Positions 16,782 to 26,374 of a stretch of 64,000 nucleotides of DNA are shown here, piece by piece (the stretch's first letter is position 1; every line of letters starts with the position of its first letter). The notes beneath the pieces were generated by a model. The model did no database searches, was not told where the DNA came from, and saw only the letters and a program-made list of their open reading frames with translations. The position numbers were made by a program, and so were the translations under genes. The DNA is from Nitrogeniibacter sp041600915 (GTDB lineage Bacteria > Pseudomonadota > Gammaproteobacteria > Burkholderiales > Rhodocyclaceae). The stretch lies in assembly GCA_041600915.1 (NCBI GenBank), contig JBFIJC010000001.1:28274-92273 (forward strand), given 5' to 3'.

Positions 16782-17960
16782 ATGGCAGACGGCAGCCGTC
16801 ACAGCCTGCGGATGGTCGCGGAGAGCACCTACGGCACGACCCCGACCACCCCGGTTTTCGACATCATCCGCCACACCGGAACGACTCTCGGTCTCTCGAA
16901 AGAGGGCGTGCAGTCCGAAGAGATCCGCGACGACCGGCAGATCACCGACTTCCGCCACGGCGCGCGCCAGGTCGGCGGTGACATCAACATCGAGCTGTCC
17001 TACGGCAGCTTCGACGTGATCCTCGAGGCACTGCTCGGCGGCACATGGACGCCGAAGGCCACCATCACCGCGACCACGCTCTCGGCGCTGGCCTCTGACA
17101 ACTCCTACAACGACAGCGGCAGCGGTTTCGTCGCGGCCGGGTTCGAGGTGGGTGACGATGTTGTGGTGACCGGCTTCACCGGTGACATCGACAACAACAT
17201 CACGTCCGGCATCATCACTGCGGTGACCGCCGGCAAGATCACGATCGGCGGCACCGACGGCGATGTGATCGTCGATGACGCGGCCGGCGAGTCGGTCACC
17301 ATCGCCACCCGCGAGCAGATCCTGAAGGCCGGCACCACCCGGCGCAGCTTCACGCTTGAGCGCTTCTTCGGTGACATTCAGGTCGCCGACAAGCCGTTCC
17401 ACCGCTTCACCGGCGTCGAGTTCAACTCGATGTCACTGGCGATCAACGCAAACGCGATGGTGACCGGCACTGTCGGCGTCGTCGGCCAGGACATGGCCAC
17501 CGACACCGTGATCGTCTCCGGCGCAACCTACAACGCAGCCAGCACCACGTCGCCTCTCGATAGCTTCACCGGTTCGCTGAAAGAGGGCGGGTCGCTGATC
17601 GCGGTCATCACCGAGATCTCGCTCGAGCTGAACAACGGCCTTGACCCGCGCTTCGTGGTCGGCTCGAAGGCCTCGATCCGTCCGGCAATCGGCCGCTCGA
17701 ATGTCTCCGGCCAGGTGACCGCCTTCTTCGAGAACTCGACGCTGCTGGACAAGTTCAACAACGAGACCGAGACGAGCATTGAGTTCAGCCTGCCCGATGG
17801 CGCCGGCAACGTGCAGACCTACCTGATGAGCCGGGTGAAATATACCGGCGGCCAGCCGGACGTGGAAGGCGAAGGCCCGGTCACCCTGGCCATGCCGTTC
17901 CAGGCGCTGCTGCACTCTGCCACCGGTACCAACATCCAGATCAGCCGGACGCCAGCGTAA
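16782..17960 (+). CDS. Major tail tube protein
   Basis: 392 residues. The N-terminus (SLRMVAESTYGTTPTTP) and NIELSYGSFDVILEALLGG belong to the large tail-tube group seen in betaproteobacterial siphophages. Residues about 95-175 read as an inserted Ig-like or immunoglobulin-like surface domain (SALASDNSYNDSGSGF onward). AGGAG precedes ATG. Its stop shares a base with the chaperone start. Confidence 0.85.
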   Translation: MADGSRHSLRMVAESTYGTTPTTPVFDIIRHTGTTLGLSKEGVQSEEIRDDRQITDFRHGARQVGGDINIELSYGSFDVILEALLGGTWTPKATITATTLSALASDNSYNDSGSGFVAAGFEVGDDVVVTGFTGDIDNNITSGIITAVTAGKITIGGTDGDVIVDDAAGESVTIATREQILKAGTTRRSFTLERFFGDIQVADKPFHRFTGVEFNSMSLAINANAMVTGTVGVVGQDMATDTVIVSGATYNAASTTSPLDSFTGSLKEGGSLIAVITEISLELNNGLDPRFVVGSKASIRPAIGRSNVSGQVTAFFENSTLLDKFNNETETSIEFSLPDGAGNVQTYLMSRVKYTGGQPDVEGEGPVTLAMPFQALLHSATGTNIQISRTPA

Positions 17961-18397
17961 TGCCGGGGAAGAAGACGGCCGTCGGCATGGAAGCCTTCTT
18001 CACCCGTGATCGGGCGAACGATGGCATCGAGCTCCCCCTGTACCTGCCGAACGGGGAGAAGAGTGAGCATTGGCTGCGCATCCGAGGCATCGATTCGGAT
18101 GTGTTCCGCGAGGCCGAAGCCGAGCACCGGCGCGAGGCGATGCGTACCGCCATGCTCGACGACCCCAAGGAGCGGGCCAAGGCCATCGCAGACGCGAAGC
18201 TGTCTCTGTTGGTGGCGCTTGTCGTCGGATGGTCGTTTGATCAGCCATGCACACCAGAGGAAATCAAGATCCTCTTCCGGCAGGCGCCGCAGCTGGCCGA
18301 CGCGGTCGATCAAGCGGCGAGCAGGCGCGCGCTTTTTTTCGCGCAAAGGTCGAGCAGCTCGGAAAAGCCGCCGAAGCAGAGTTCCGGCTCGACCTGA
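17960..18397 (+). CDS. G: Tail assembly chaperone G
   Basis: 145-residue zero-frame product. It lies between tail tube and tape measure, where lambda G lies. The heptamer T_TTT_TTC at 18334-18340 is in the correct phase near codon 126, so some ribosomes slip -1 into the frame ending at 18672. After the slip site the zero frame only adds a 19-residue low-complexity Ser-rich tail. Its start overlaps the tail-tube stop. Confidence 0.85.
   Translation: MPGKKTAVGMEAFFTRDRANDGIELPLYLPNGEKSEHWLRIRGIDSDVFREAEAEHRREAMRTAMLDDPKERAKAIADAKLSLLVALVVGWSFDQPCTPEEIKILFRQAPQLADAVDQAASRRALFFAQRSSSSEKPPKQSSGST
18334..18340 (+). promoter_or_regulatory. Programmed -1 frameshift site TTTTTTC
   Basis: Canonical X_XXY_YYZ heptamer in phase with the G frame. 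The frame switch from 17960 to the 18672 stop is in the -1 direction, exactly as this site predicts. Confidence 0.9.
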
Positions 18398-18672
18398 AGC
18401 CAAAAGGCTCGAAGCAGAGCCTGCGCGCCAGCCTGATGCAGGTCTGGAAGAGCACCGGTCGCCAGCCTGCGCAGCTGGCCAGCGCACAGAAAATCCCGGA
18501 CGAGCTCGCCTACGTCTGGGAATGGTACCGGGAGGTGTGCGGCCATGAACCGCTCTCCTGGGGAGAGCTCGAGAGCTGGTCGAAGATGACCGGCAAACGC
18601 CTCCTCGGCTGGGAGGCTGAACTTATCCGATCCATCGATCGCATCTTCTGGAAGGTCCAACATGGCGGCTGA
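18340..18672 (+). CDS. T: Frameshift extension forming the G-T chaperone
   Basis: Minus-one frame part, about 110 codons, read after slippage on 18334-18340 to give a fusion of about 237 residues from 17960. No good independent start exists near 18340. The domain (DELAYVWEWYREVCGHEPLSWGEL) is helical and typical of T domains that contact the tail tube protein. It overlaps the tape measure start by 11 nt. Confidence 0.85.
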   Translation, partial: RAKVEQLGKAAEAEFRLDLKPKGSKQSLRASLMQVWKSTGRQPAQLASAQKIPDELAYVWEWYREVCGHEPLSWGELESWSKMTGKRLLGWEAELIRSIDRIFWKVQHGG

Positions 18673-21124
18673 CATCGCAACACTCGGCATTCGCGTCGAT
18701 TCTCAGGGAGTCGCGAAGGCAGAGAAGGGCCTCGACGCGCTGGAGAAGAGCGGGCGCCGGGCCGAACGGGCGACGGATGGTCTGGTGTCGGCGTTTCGGG
18801 CGGCAATCGGGCCGGTCGCTACTTTTGCCGGTGCTGCTCTGTCACTCCAGAAGGTCATCGACACGCAGCGTCAGTTCGATGTCCTTAATGCCGGACTCAT
18901 CACGGCAACTGGTAGCGCGGAAAATGCCGCGGTTGCGTTCGAGGCGCTGCAAGACTTCGCATCAAAGACCCCGTATAGCCTGGAGCAAGCAGTCGATGGA
19001 TTCACGAAACTCGTGAATCTTGGCCTCACGCCGTCGGAAGCGGCCCTGATGTCGTACGGCAACACTGCAGCGGCGATGGGCAAAGACCTGAGCCAAATGG
19101 TCGAGGCTGTCGCAGACGCAGCAACCGGAGAGTTCGAACGCCTGAAAGAGTTCGGAATCAAGGCCAAGCAGCAGGGCGATCAAGTCTCCCTGACGTTCCG
19201 TGGGGTGACTACCACTATCGGCAACAACGCCGCAGAGATCGAACGCTATTTGACCGATCTTGGCGAGAATGAATTTGCGGGCGCGATGGAGCGCCGCATG
19301 GATTCTCTTGACGGCGCCCTGTCGAATCTCAGCGACGAGTGGAGCAAGTTCTACCTGAATGTCTCTCAGTCTGGCGTCGGTGAGCTCATTGAAGATTCAG
19401 TTCGGTCGGCCATCGCAGTGCTGGAAGAGTTGAACGCAATGCTGGCGTCAGGTGAGATGGAGGCATACCTCGACGCCATCGGTGGGCAGTGGGAAGCCTG
19501 GAGCGTTGATATTCGTCGCAGCGTGGATTTGCTGACGGGGTTCTTGGACGATTCATTCAGGGAGTGGGGGGCCGACGGGGAGAGCGCAGTTGATTTCCTC
19601 GTTCAGGCCTTCGAGCAATGGCCGGCAAACGTCAGGGCCTTCATCCAGATCATCACCGTCGAAATCGCATCGTTGGTGGATCGCGCAAAGATCTGGGGCG
19701 CTGCGATAGCCGACAACCTGAACCCGTTCAACGGGACGACATCTCTTGACGACGTCGGCCGCAGGATCGACGCCATCGGTCGCGCTCGGATGGACTCTGT
19801 CGCGGCGATTTTGCAAGAGCGCGACACGGCGGTATCCGGGTACGAAGCGCAGATTGCTGCGGCCCGAAAGCTGCGCGAGGAGTACGACAAAAACCAGGCT
19901 GCACGACGGGAGTCCGGAGCGGATCGGCTCGCAGGATTTCGCGTCGCAAAGCCCGGCGGAGGTCGCGCGTCAGACGGAATCGACAAGGCAGCGGCCGCCG
20001 CCGATAAACGCAGAAAGGACGAGTTCCATCGCGTCGTCGAATCCCTGCGAACCGAAGAAGAGGCCATTGCGGCTTCCTACGCGAAGCGCCGCGCCATCAT
20101 CGAGGCGAACACCGGTGCAGGCTCTGCGGATCGGTCGAACCTCATCGGGCGACTGGATGCTGACCAGGCCGAACAGCTCAAGCGGCTCGAAGAGCAGCGC
20201 GGCGCCGAGCTCGAATCGCTGCGCAAGTCGCTCCTGACCGAGGAAGAGTCGATCCAGGAGAGCTACGATCGCCGCCTGGCCATCGTGCGGGCAAACCTCG
20301 GAGAGGAATCAACGCTGCGGGCCGACATGGAATCGCGCCTGGCGTCCGAGCGAGACACCGCGCTGAAGGCCATCGAGGAGAAGCGCGCATCCGAGCGCGA
20401 ATCGCTCTACAACGGCTTGCTGACCGAAGAGGAAGCGCTGCGGCAGAGCTACGAGCGGAAGAAGACCCTGATTCTCGAGAGCGAAGCGGTCACCGAGATG
20501 GAGCGCCAGGATCTGCTGCGACGGCTGCAGGAGCAGTTCGCGACAGAGCAGCAACAGATCGAGACGCGGAGGATCCAGACGCAACTGGGCGCCTATCAAA
20601 CGCTGTTCGACGGACTGTCCGGGCTGGCGAAGTCCTATGCCGGCGAGCAGTCCAAGGCGTACCGGGTGCTGTTCGCCGTGAGCAAGGCGTTCAGCGTGGC
20701 CCAGGCGGCGATGTCGATCGCCACCGGCCTTGCCAAGGCCCAGGAACTCGGCTTCCCGGCAAACCTCGCAGAGATGGCGCGCGTTGCCGCGACTGGCGCG
20801 TCGATTCTGGCGCAGATCAACAGCGCGAACTTCTCCGGCGCATACGACGAAGGCGGGCGCATCCCGGCCGGCAAAATCGGACTTGTCGGCGAGTACGGCC
20901 CGGAGTTCGTGCGCGGCCCGGCGAACGTCACCAGCCGGAAGGACACGGCGAAGATGCTCGAGGGTGGTGCCGGGTCATCGCAGATCGCCCCGGCCCCGCA
21001 AGTCAATGTCCGAAACATCAACGTGCTGGACCCCAGTCTGGTCGGCGACTACCTCGCCACCGACGCCGGGGAGCAGCTGATCATGAACGTGGTACAGCGC
21101 AATCAGCAGGCGCTTGGGTATTAA
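18662..21124 (+). CDS. Tape measure protein
   Basis: 820 residues. The N-terminal tape-measure domain has IGPVATFAGAALSLQKVIDTQRQFD and the conserved LQDFASKTPYSLEQAVDGFTKL region (about 95-120). Residues about 450-650 contain three 62-residue coiled-coil repeats. Near 670-720 a hydrophobic stretch may insert in the host membrane. At about 46 nm for 300 residues-type scaling, the tail would be roughly 120 nm (inference). GRIPAGKIGLVGEYGPE near 740 is typical of the family. Confidence 0.92.
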   Translation: MAADIATLGIRVDSQGVAKAEKGLDALEKSGRRAERATDGLVSAFRAAIGPVATFAGAALSLQKVIDTQRQFDVLNAGLITATGSAENAAVAFEALQDFASKTPYSLEQAVDGFTKLVNLGLTPSEAALMSYGNTAAAMGKDLSQMVEAVADAATGEFERLKEFGIKAKQQGDQVSLTFRGVTTTIGNNAAEIERYLTDLGENEFAGAMERRMDSLDGALSNLSDEWSKFYLNVSQSGVGELIEDSVRSAIAVLEELNAMLASGEMEAYLDAIGGQWEAWSVDIRRSVDLLTGFLDDSFREWGADGESAVDFLVQAFEQWPANVRAFIQIITVEIASLVDRAKIWGAAIADNLNPFNGTTSLDDVGRRIDAIGRARMDSVAAILQERDTAVSGYEAQIAAARKLREEYDKNQAARRESGADRLAGFRVAKPGGGRASDGIDKAAAAADKRRKDEFHRVVESLRTEEEAIAASYAKRRAIIEANTGAGSADRSNLIGRLDADQAEQLKRLEEQRGAELESLRKSLLTEEESIQESYDRRLAIVRANLGEESTLRADMESRLASERDTALKAIEEKRASERESLYNGLLTEEEALRQSYERKKTLILESEAVTEMERQDLLRRLQEQFATEQQQIETRRIQTQLGAYQTLFDGLSGLAKSYAGEQSKAYRVLFAVSKAFSVAQAAMSIATGLAKAQELGFPANLAEMARVAATGASILAQINSANFSGAYDEGGRIPAGKIGLVGEYGPEFVRGPANVTSRKDTAKMLEGGAGSSQIAPAPQVNVRNINVLDPSLVGDYLATDAGEQLIMNVVQRNQQALGY
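20051..20608 (+). repeat. Three 62-residue coiled-coil repeats in the tape measure
   Basis: The motif TEEE-S/A-I/L-x2-SY-x-R/K-R/K starts at 20051, 20237 and 20423, exactly 186 nt apart. Each unit is Glu/Arg-rich with heptad-like spacing. Copy number would directly change tail length. Confidence 0.85.
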
Positions 21125-21133
21125 GGAAAGACC

Positions 21134-22645
21134 ATGGCAAACGAAGTCGGCACTGCGTCTGGGCTGGAAGATCTGTTCGGGAAGATCGTCGCCTTCCTGA
21201 CCACCGATGCAGACCTGGTCGCGAACAGCCAGCAGTGGCAAGTCCTGCGCCAGCGTCGGGACAACATTCTGTCGGCGACGACGAACCTGACGGAGCCGAC
21301 GCAAGCGCAGTACCGAAAGACCTTCCATACCTATCGCTACGATGCCCGGTCGCTCAACATAAACAACGAAGCCGGCGGATTCACAAACAACTTTCAGTCG
21401 TCTAGCTTCACTGTCGGCGTAAGCCATGTGACATGGCGGCTTCGAACTTCTCGCGAGGTCACCAAGGTACGTCTACGCGCGCCGACGTATTCGCCCAGCG
21501 TGACCTACATGCTGCGCAATTTCCGATTGCAGCACTCAGACGACGGGAGCGCATGGACAACCGCGCTGACGGTGAATTCGAACCCGACATATGCATTGGG
21601 AGAGACAAAGACGTTTGCCATCGGGTCTCCGGGGTCTCACGTCTATTGGCGAATCCTGATGGACTCGGTGCAGCAGGGGTCTGGAACGACGATCAGCTGG
21701 ACCAGCATGCTACTGCTCGAAGCAGATGACACCGTCGCGAACCACTTCGGTTCAGAGGTGATCCTCAAGGCCACGGGAACGGCTGGGACAGAGGAAATCT
21801 TCACCGGCATCAGGTCCGAATACGATGCCGCGTCCGGTTGGTACAACCTCTTCATGAACGGCTACACCGGCTACGACGCGAACGAAGAGTCTTGGCTCAA
21901 ACAACCGGGGGCACTACCTGGGTTTGGCCAGACGTATCCGATGGCGGTGCCAATGGTGCCGTGCTGGGACACGACGATGCCGTACTGGTTTGCCGCGTCC
22001 GGGCGGTCGTTCCGCTTCGCGCTGAAGGTTTCGACCAGCTACGAGGGCGGGTATCTCGGATTCATCTTGCCCTATGCGACACCAGGACAGTATCCGTATC
22101 CGCTTGCCGTCGGCGGTTCTCTGGTCCCAACGGACGGCAGCCGGTCGTCTGAGTGGCGGTATTCGTACGCAAACGCTCGCCACGGAGCCTACCCGGGGCC
22201 CGGCGCCGACAGGTATGCCTCAACGGAGGGCAGCTGGGCGACGCTGTATCTGAGAGACCCGAACGGATCGTGGTCACCGTTTACCAATCGCGGTTCGGCT
22301 TCAATGACGCCGGATGGCGTCTATGGACCGTTGTACTCAACGGGAGGCGGTGCGTCTGGCGCGTGGCGCAGCGTGTGGCCGCACTGCATGAACGATCAAT
22401 GGACGCTGGGTAAGCGCGCGTACCGAGAATGCCTTGGGGGCGGCTATGTCTTGCAGCCGTGCGTTCTGATGCAGAGAGCGCCTACCCCAGCCGTGTTTGG
22501 TGAGCTCGAAGGCACATACGTTATCAGCGGCTATAGCAACGCCCCAGAAAACACGACGACGTTGGGTGGAGACACTGTTGTTGTTTTCCAGCAGGCCTAT
22601 CGCAACACCATTCATGAGTTTTGGGCCCTAGCCCTCAACAGCTGA
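21134..22645 (+). CDS. Tail protein with a discoidin-like domain (503 aa)
   Basis: AAGG precedes ATG. Residues about 75-200 resemble an F5/8-type C (discoidin) fold: NFRLQHSDDGSAWTTALTV followed by VYWRILMDS. The rest is aromatic and Gly-rich, without recognised domain. Its N-terminus (GTASGLEDLFGKIVAFL) is distantly like that of the next gene, so the two may be paralogues. Position after the tape measure suggests a distal tail or side-fibre protein that binds surface glycans. Confidence 0.7.
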   Translation: MANEVGTASGLEDLFGKIVAFLTTDADLVANSQQWQVLRQRRDNILSATTNLTEPTQAQYRKTFHTYRYDARSLNINNEAGGFTNNFQSSSFTVGVSHVTWRLRTSREVTKVRLRAPTYSPSVTYMLRNFRLQHSDDGSAWTTALTVNSNPTYALGETKTFAIGSPGSHVYWRILMDSVQQGSGTTISWTSMLLLEADDTVANHFGSEVILKATGTAGTEEIFTGIRSEYDAASGWYNLFMNGYTGYDANEESWLKQPGALPGFGQTYPMAVPMVPCWDTTMPYWFAASGRSFRFALKVSTSYEGGYLGFILPYATPGQYPYPLAVGGSLVPTDGSRSSEWRYSYANARHGAYPGPGADRYASTEGSWATLYLRDPNGSWSPFTNRGSASMTPDGVYGPLYSTGGGASGAWRSVWPHCMNDQWTLGKRAYRECLGGGYVLQPCVLMQRAPTPAVFGELEGTYVISGYSNAPENTTTLGGDTVVVFQQAYRNTIHEFWALALNS

Positions 22646-22653
22646 GAGACACC

Positions 22654-23652
22654 ATGGCATATCAGACTGGAACATCGACTGAAGTCAATGACCTGCTGGA
22701 CAAGTTCCGGCTATTTGCCATCGCTCAGGGTTGGACGGCGAACCGTTGGGCTACCGTTGGGTCTGGGCGCGAGCTGTGTATTCAGAAAGGCCAGGCGTAC
22801 TTCAATTTCCGCTCGTGGTCGAACGAGACGATGCTCGTCAATGGATCGACGGCGGCCGGAAAGTACGGCATCACGATGAACGGCTCTGACGGGTACAGCG
22901 CCGGGGCCGGGTGGGACACACAACCGGGTTATCCGGCCCGCGGAACCTCCACCGGCGGAGATCAGGCTCACGTGATGTTCCCTCTGGTGACAACGACCGG
23001 TCCGTTCCCCGCGTACCACTTCTTCGCACCGGACAGCAATACGCTCTATGCCGAGGTCGAAATCACCACCGGGGCATTCCTGCGGTTCGGCTGTGGGTCT
23101 CTCGACCTGTTCAATCCGTCGGCCCCTGGCGGGGGGAGGTTCTGTTATGCGGTAACAGGAGGGCACGTCACCAACAGCACCGCCACTAACGCATGGCTCG
23201 GTACAACCGTCGATGATCCAAGCTACCACGTCGAATACGTCCCTTTCAGAGCGGCAGACTACAACACCAACAACGCAGGTTTTCCGTTCGGGTCGATGAT
23301 TCGTGCCGCTTTCGCGTCTTTCGATAACTGGGCAGGGTCCGGGCGGTCGATTACGGCAGCCGGACTTCAGATGGCCTGCCAGGGTGGAGGATGTCACGAC
23401 AAAGTGCTGCGCGAATACAGCCCTAACATGCTCAATGGAGTCGGCCTATTGCTGCCGAATATCGTCAGCCTGAACATCGGCGACGAATATCTGAGTCCGA
23501 TCGGGGTGGTGCCAGGCATGCGGTACATGGACATGACCAACTATCTGCCCGGGGATGAATTCACGCTCGGGTCGGACACGTGGAAGGTCTTCCCGTGGTA
23601 CCAGAAGGGCGGCCTGAGCCTGCAGCGCGGCATTGCCTACCTGAAGGTGTGA
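22654..23652 (+). CDS. Tail protein of unknown function (332 aa)
   Basis: ATG 22654 is chosen because the N-terminus then starts MAYQTGTSTEVNDLLDKF, aligned with the preceding paralogue; upstream in-frame sequence overlaps that gene. The product is Gly/Trp/Tyr-rich (GSDGYSAGAGWDTQPGYP) and ends with a short strand-rich part. It is likely a distal tail or adhesion protein. No catalytic motif seen. Confidence 0.65.
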   Translation: MAYQTGTSTEVNDLLDKFRLFAIAQGWTANRWATVGSGRELCIQKGQAYFNFRSWSNETMLVNGSTAAGKYGITMNGSDGYSAGAGWDTQPGYPARGTSTGGDQAHVMFPLVTTTGPFPAYHFFAPDSNTLYAEVEITTGAFLRFGCGSLDLFNPSAPGGGRFCYAVTGGHVTNSTATNAWLGTTVDDPSYHVEYVPFRAADYNTNNAGFPFGSMIRAAFASFDNWAGSGRSITAAGLQMACQGGGCHDKVLREYSPNMLNGVGLLLPNIVSLNIGDEYLSPIGVVPGMRYMDMTNYLPGDEFTLGSDTWKVFPWYQKGGLSLQRGIAYLKV

Positions 23653-23656
23653 CACC

Positions 23657-25324
23657 GTGGCCGTGATCACCACATACGGGCTGGTCAGCTTCGACTACCT
23701 GCGCCCGGCGATCGACTGGTCGCCGGAGATCGACGAGATGTCGTTTTCCGCGTTTCCGCCGCGTCAGATGTACGAGATGGCCACGACCGGTTACGCCGCC
23801 GTCACCAGCAACCTGCCGGTCAGCGAGCTCGATAACACGATCACGTCGTACCTGGCCAGGTCATTCCTCGATGACTACTACTACCGAGTGCATGTTCAGC
23901 CGGGGGTGATCGAGCTTGGCAACCTGTTGTCCGCTCAGACCAGGAATGTCGAGGCCTGGAATGCGCACTTCGACGGCAAACTGCTGTCGTCGATCAGCGA
24001 TACCGGTCTTGACGGGATCGATCTCGCAGAACCGGTGGCCGCGCCAACGACGTTCGCGCCGCTCGAATCCCGCATCTACACGCTCAGTATCTCGATCAGC
24101 GGTTCTCCAACCATCGACGGCCAGTACGCATTCCTGTTCGCCGGAGAGACGCCGACGCTGCGCATCACCGGTCGGCGGGTTGTGGTGTGGCCATTCGTCC
24201 CTCAGACGCGGTTCAGAGAGCAGCTGCAGTGGCTGACAGACGTCATGCAGGCATATTCGGCGGAACAGCGGCTGGCTCTGCGCACCGCCCCTCGGCAGTC
24301 GTTCCAGTACGACTTCCAGCTCACGCCACGGCAGTACTCTCGCGCGAAAGCCATATCGACGCAGTGGGCGCATCGCGTCTATGGTGCCCCGGTGTGGGCA
24401 GAAGCGGTGCGCCTTGGCAACCTGCCTGCCGGCGCCACGTCGCTTTCGTTCGACACCACGTCGGCCGACTTCCGGGCCGACGATGTTGTGCTTTTGTGGG
24501 AGAGCGACGAGAAGTTTTTTGCTGTTGAGACCACCACGAAAACTGATTCTTCCATGGGCTTGAAGCTGCCGCTCGACCAGGCATTCAACAACGCCTATGT
24601 GATGCCGCTTCGCTTCGCACGGACGCTGCGCGGCACGGAGTTCCGCCGCAGCGCGAACGACATCATCGACGCGAAGATGGTCTTCCTTGTCGGCAACAAC
24701 ATCGACCTCGGCGCATCGATCGGCCTGACTCAATACCGCGGTCTGGACGTCATGACCGATCGGTCAGTCGTCGTGTCAGGCATGGCGGAACGAATCGTTC
24801 GCGCGGTCGATGTCTTCGACAACGGATCCGGGCCGATCGAGGTCGATCAGGAGCGCGCATATCCGGATCGGTCCGAGGTGCTGACCATGGATGCGCTGAC
24901 GCGCGCCGAGGCTTGGCGCATGCGGCAATGGCTGCACGCGCGCCGCGGACGGCAGAAATCGTTCTGGTTGCCTGGCTGGAACAACGATATCGAGATCATC
25001 GAGGACGTCGGCGCGGCGGCCTCTGCCATCACCGTAAAGCACATCGGGTATCCGTTCTATTACGGCGTATCGGACATCATGATCGACCTGTCCGATGGAT
25101 CTCGGCTGTTCGGCCGCATCCTGTCCGGCGCAACCGACGGATCGGGGAACGAGATCCTGTCGCTCGAGGCGCCTTTAGGCGTCGCATTCACCGTCGCCGA
25201 TGTCGTGCTGTGCTGCTTCATGAAGCACGTGCGCCTGGACACCGACCAGATCGACGTCACGCATTCCTACGCCGGCAGGGCGACCGCATCCATGGCGGTG
25301 ATCGAGATCCCGGAGGGAGCATGA
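23657..25324 (+). CDS. Minor tail protein (555 aa)
   Basis: GTG start 4 nt after the previous stop; no ATG close by. Central segment QSFQYDFQLTPRQYSRAKAISTQWAH and downstream DALTRAEAWRMRQWLHARRGRQKSFWLPGWNNDI are common in siphophage distal tail proteins preceding the BR0599 gene. It occupies the place of lambda M or a distal tail (Dit-like) protein. It overlaps the next gene by 4 nt. Confidence 0.75.
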   Translation: MAVITTYGLVSFDYLRPAIDWSPEIDEMSFSAFPPRQMYEMATTGYAAVTSNLPVSELDNTITSYLARSFLDDYYYRVHVQPGVIELGNLLSAQTRNVEAWNAHFDGKLLSSISDTGLDGIDLAEPVAAPTTFAPLESRIYTLSISISGSPTIDGQYAFLFAGETPTLRITGRRVVVWPFVPQTRFREQLQWLTDVMQAYSAEQRLALRTAPRQSFQYDFQLTPRQYSRAKAISTQWAHRVYGAPVWAEAVRLGNLPAGATSLSFDTTSADFRADDVVLLWESDEKFFAVETTTKTDSSMGLKLPLDQAFNNAYVMPLRFARTLRGTEFRRSANDIIDAKMVFLVGNNIDLGASIGLTQYRGLDVMTDRSVVVSGMAERIVRAVDVFDNGSGPIEVDQERAYPDRSEVLTMDALTRAEAWRMRQWLHARRGRQKSFWLPGWNNDIEIIEDVGAAASAITVKHIGYPFYYGVSDIMIDLSDGSRLFGRILSGATDGSGNEILSLEAPLGVAFTVADVVLCCFMKHVRLDTDQIDVTHSYAGRATASMAVIEIPEGA

Positions 25325-26133
25325 CCTACTCAGCACACGAGGCATCCGTCCAGCTCGGCGCCCCGGTCGAACTGTACGAGTTCGTCCAGGGCATCCAGCG
25401 CTGGCACTACATCAGCGGCACAGAGGAGCTGGTACGCCTGGGCCAGACCTACAAACCATCGACGATCAAGCGCGACCGGATCAAGCAATCGACCGACGTG
25501 TTCAAGAACGGGATCAAGCTGACGTTTCCGCGTGATCACGCGTTCGCGTCGCAGTTTCTGGGGTTCGCCCCTGAACTGGTGACGACGGTCACCGTGCTGC
25601 GCGGTCATTGGGGCGACACCGACAGCGAGTTCATCGTCTATTGGAAGGGCCGCATCATCTCGGCCAAGGCTGCCGACTCCAAGATCGACCTGGAGTGCGA
25701 GCCGGTCTATACGTCGATTCGCCGGCCTGGTTTGCGGGCGAAGTTCGAATACGGGTGCCGTCACGTGCTCTACGGGCGCGGCTGTGGCGTCAATCGCGAG
25801 GCATACAAGCACACCGGCGCGGTGCTATCGCTCGCCGGAGGGCTTGATGCAGAGGTCGCCGGCGTTGATGGCGTCTTCGCTGATGGGTGGTTCACCGGCG
25901 GGATCATCTACGCACCCGACGACTCGGCACGATTCATCGTCAATCACGTCGGTGGGGTGGTCACGCTGTCCAGACCGATGGCCAGCCTTTCAACCGGGCA
26001 GACCGTGAAGCTGTATCCCGGGTGCGACCATCTGCGCACTACGTGCGACATCAAGTTCAGCAACCTCGACAACTTCGGCGGGTTCCCGTGGATACCGTCG
26101 AGAAACCCGTTCGACGGCAGTTCGATCATCTAA
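25321..26133 (+). CDS. Tail tip protein, phage_BR0599/gpL-like
   Basis: 270 residues. N-terminal DUF2163-like part, then a C-terminal domain with C146, C155, C235 and C242 and the ending NLDNFGGFPWIPSRNPF. The Cys pairs are 9 and 7 apart; lambda gpL carries a 4Fe-4S cluster on four Cys with, as I recall, the same pair spacings. About 80 residues of beta sequence separate the pairs. Probably a tail-tip metalloprotein. Confidence 0.85.
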   Translation: MTYSAHEASVQLGAPVELYEFVQGIQRWHYISGTEELVRLGQTYKPSTIKRDRIKQSTDVFKNGIKLTFPRDHAFASQFLGFAPELVTTVTVLRGHWGDTDSEFIVYWKGRIISAKAADSKIDLECEPVYTSIRRPGLRAKFEYGCRHVLYGRGCGVNREAYKHTGAVLSLAGGLDAEVAGVDGVFADGWFTGGIIYAPDDSARFIVNHVGGVVTLSRPMASLSTGQTVKLYPGCDHLRTTCDIKFSNLDNFGGFPWIPSRNPFDGSSII

Positions 26134-26143
26134 GGGGTTCCCC

Positions 26144-26374
26144 ATGTGGTGGTATGTAGTGGTGTTCGTGGTTGCGCTCGTCGCATCCTATTCGATGATG
26201 CCGAAGCCTCAGAACGCGAAGCCGGCGGGCCTTGGCGACGTGACGGCACCGACGGCAGAGATCGGCAGGGAGATTCCGGTTCTTTTCGGGGAGCGCGACA
26301 TCGAGGGGCCGAACGTAGTGTGGTACGGCGACTTCCGGGCGGTTCCGATCAAGAAAAAAGGCGGAAAAAAATAA
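26144..26374 (+). CDS. Tail assembly protein with membrane segment (76 aa)
   Basis: A hydrophobic N-terminus (residues 1-19, MWWYVVVFVVALVASY) is followed by AEIGREIPVLFGERDIEGPNVVWYGDF, a conserved pattern in small proteins between the gpL-like and J-like genes. It corresponds by place to the lambda K/I segment. Ends in a Lys-rich tail. AAGGGG precedes ATG. Confidence 0.7.
   Translation: MWWYVVVFVVALVASYSMMPKPQNAKPAGLGDVTAPTAEIGREIPVLFGERDIEGPNVVWYGDFRAVPIKKKGGKK

Noticed and set aside
15921..17402. Long minus-strand open frame opposite the neck and tail-tube genes
   Set aside because: Arg/Asp/Gly-rich translation is typical of antisense frames in high-GC genes; no ribosome binding site, and the plus-strand genes are clear.
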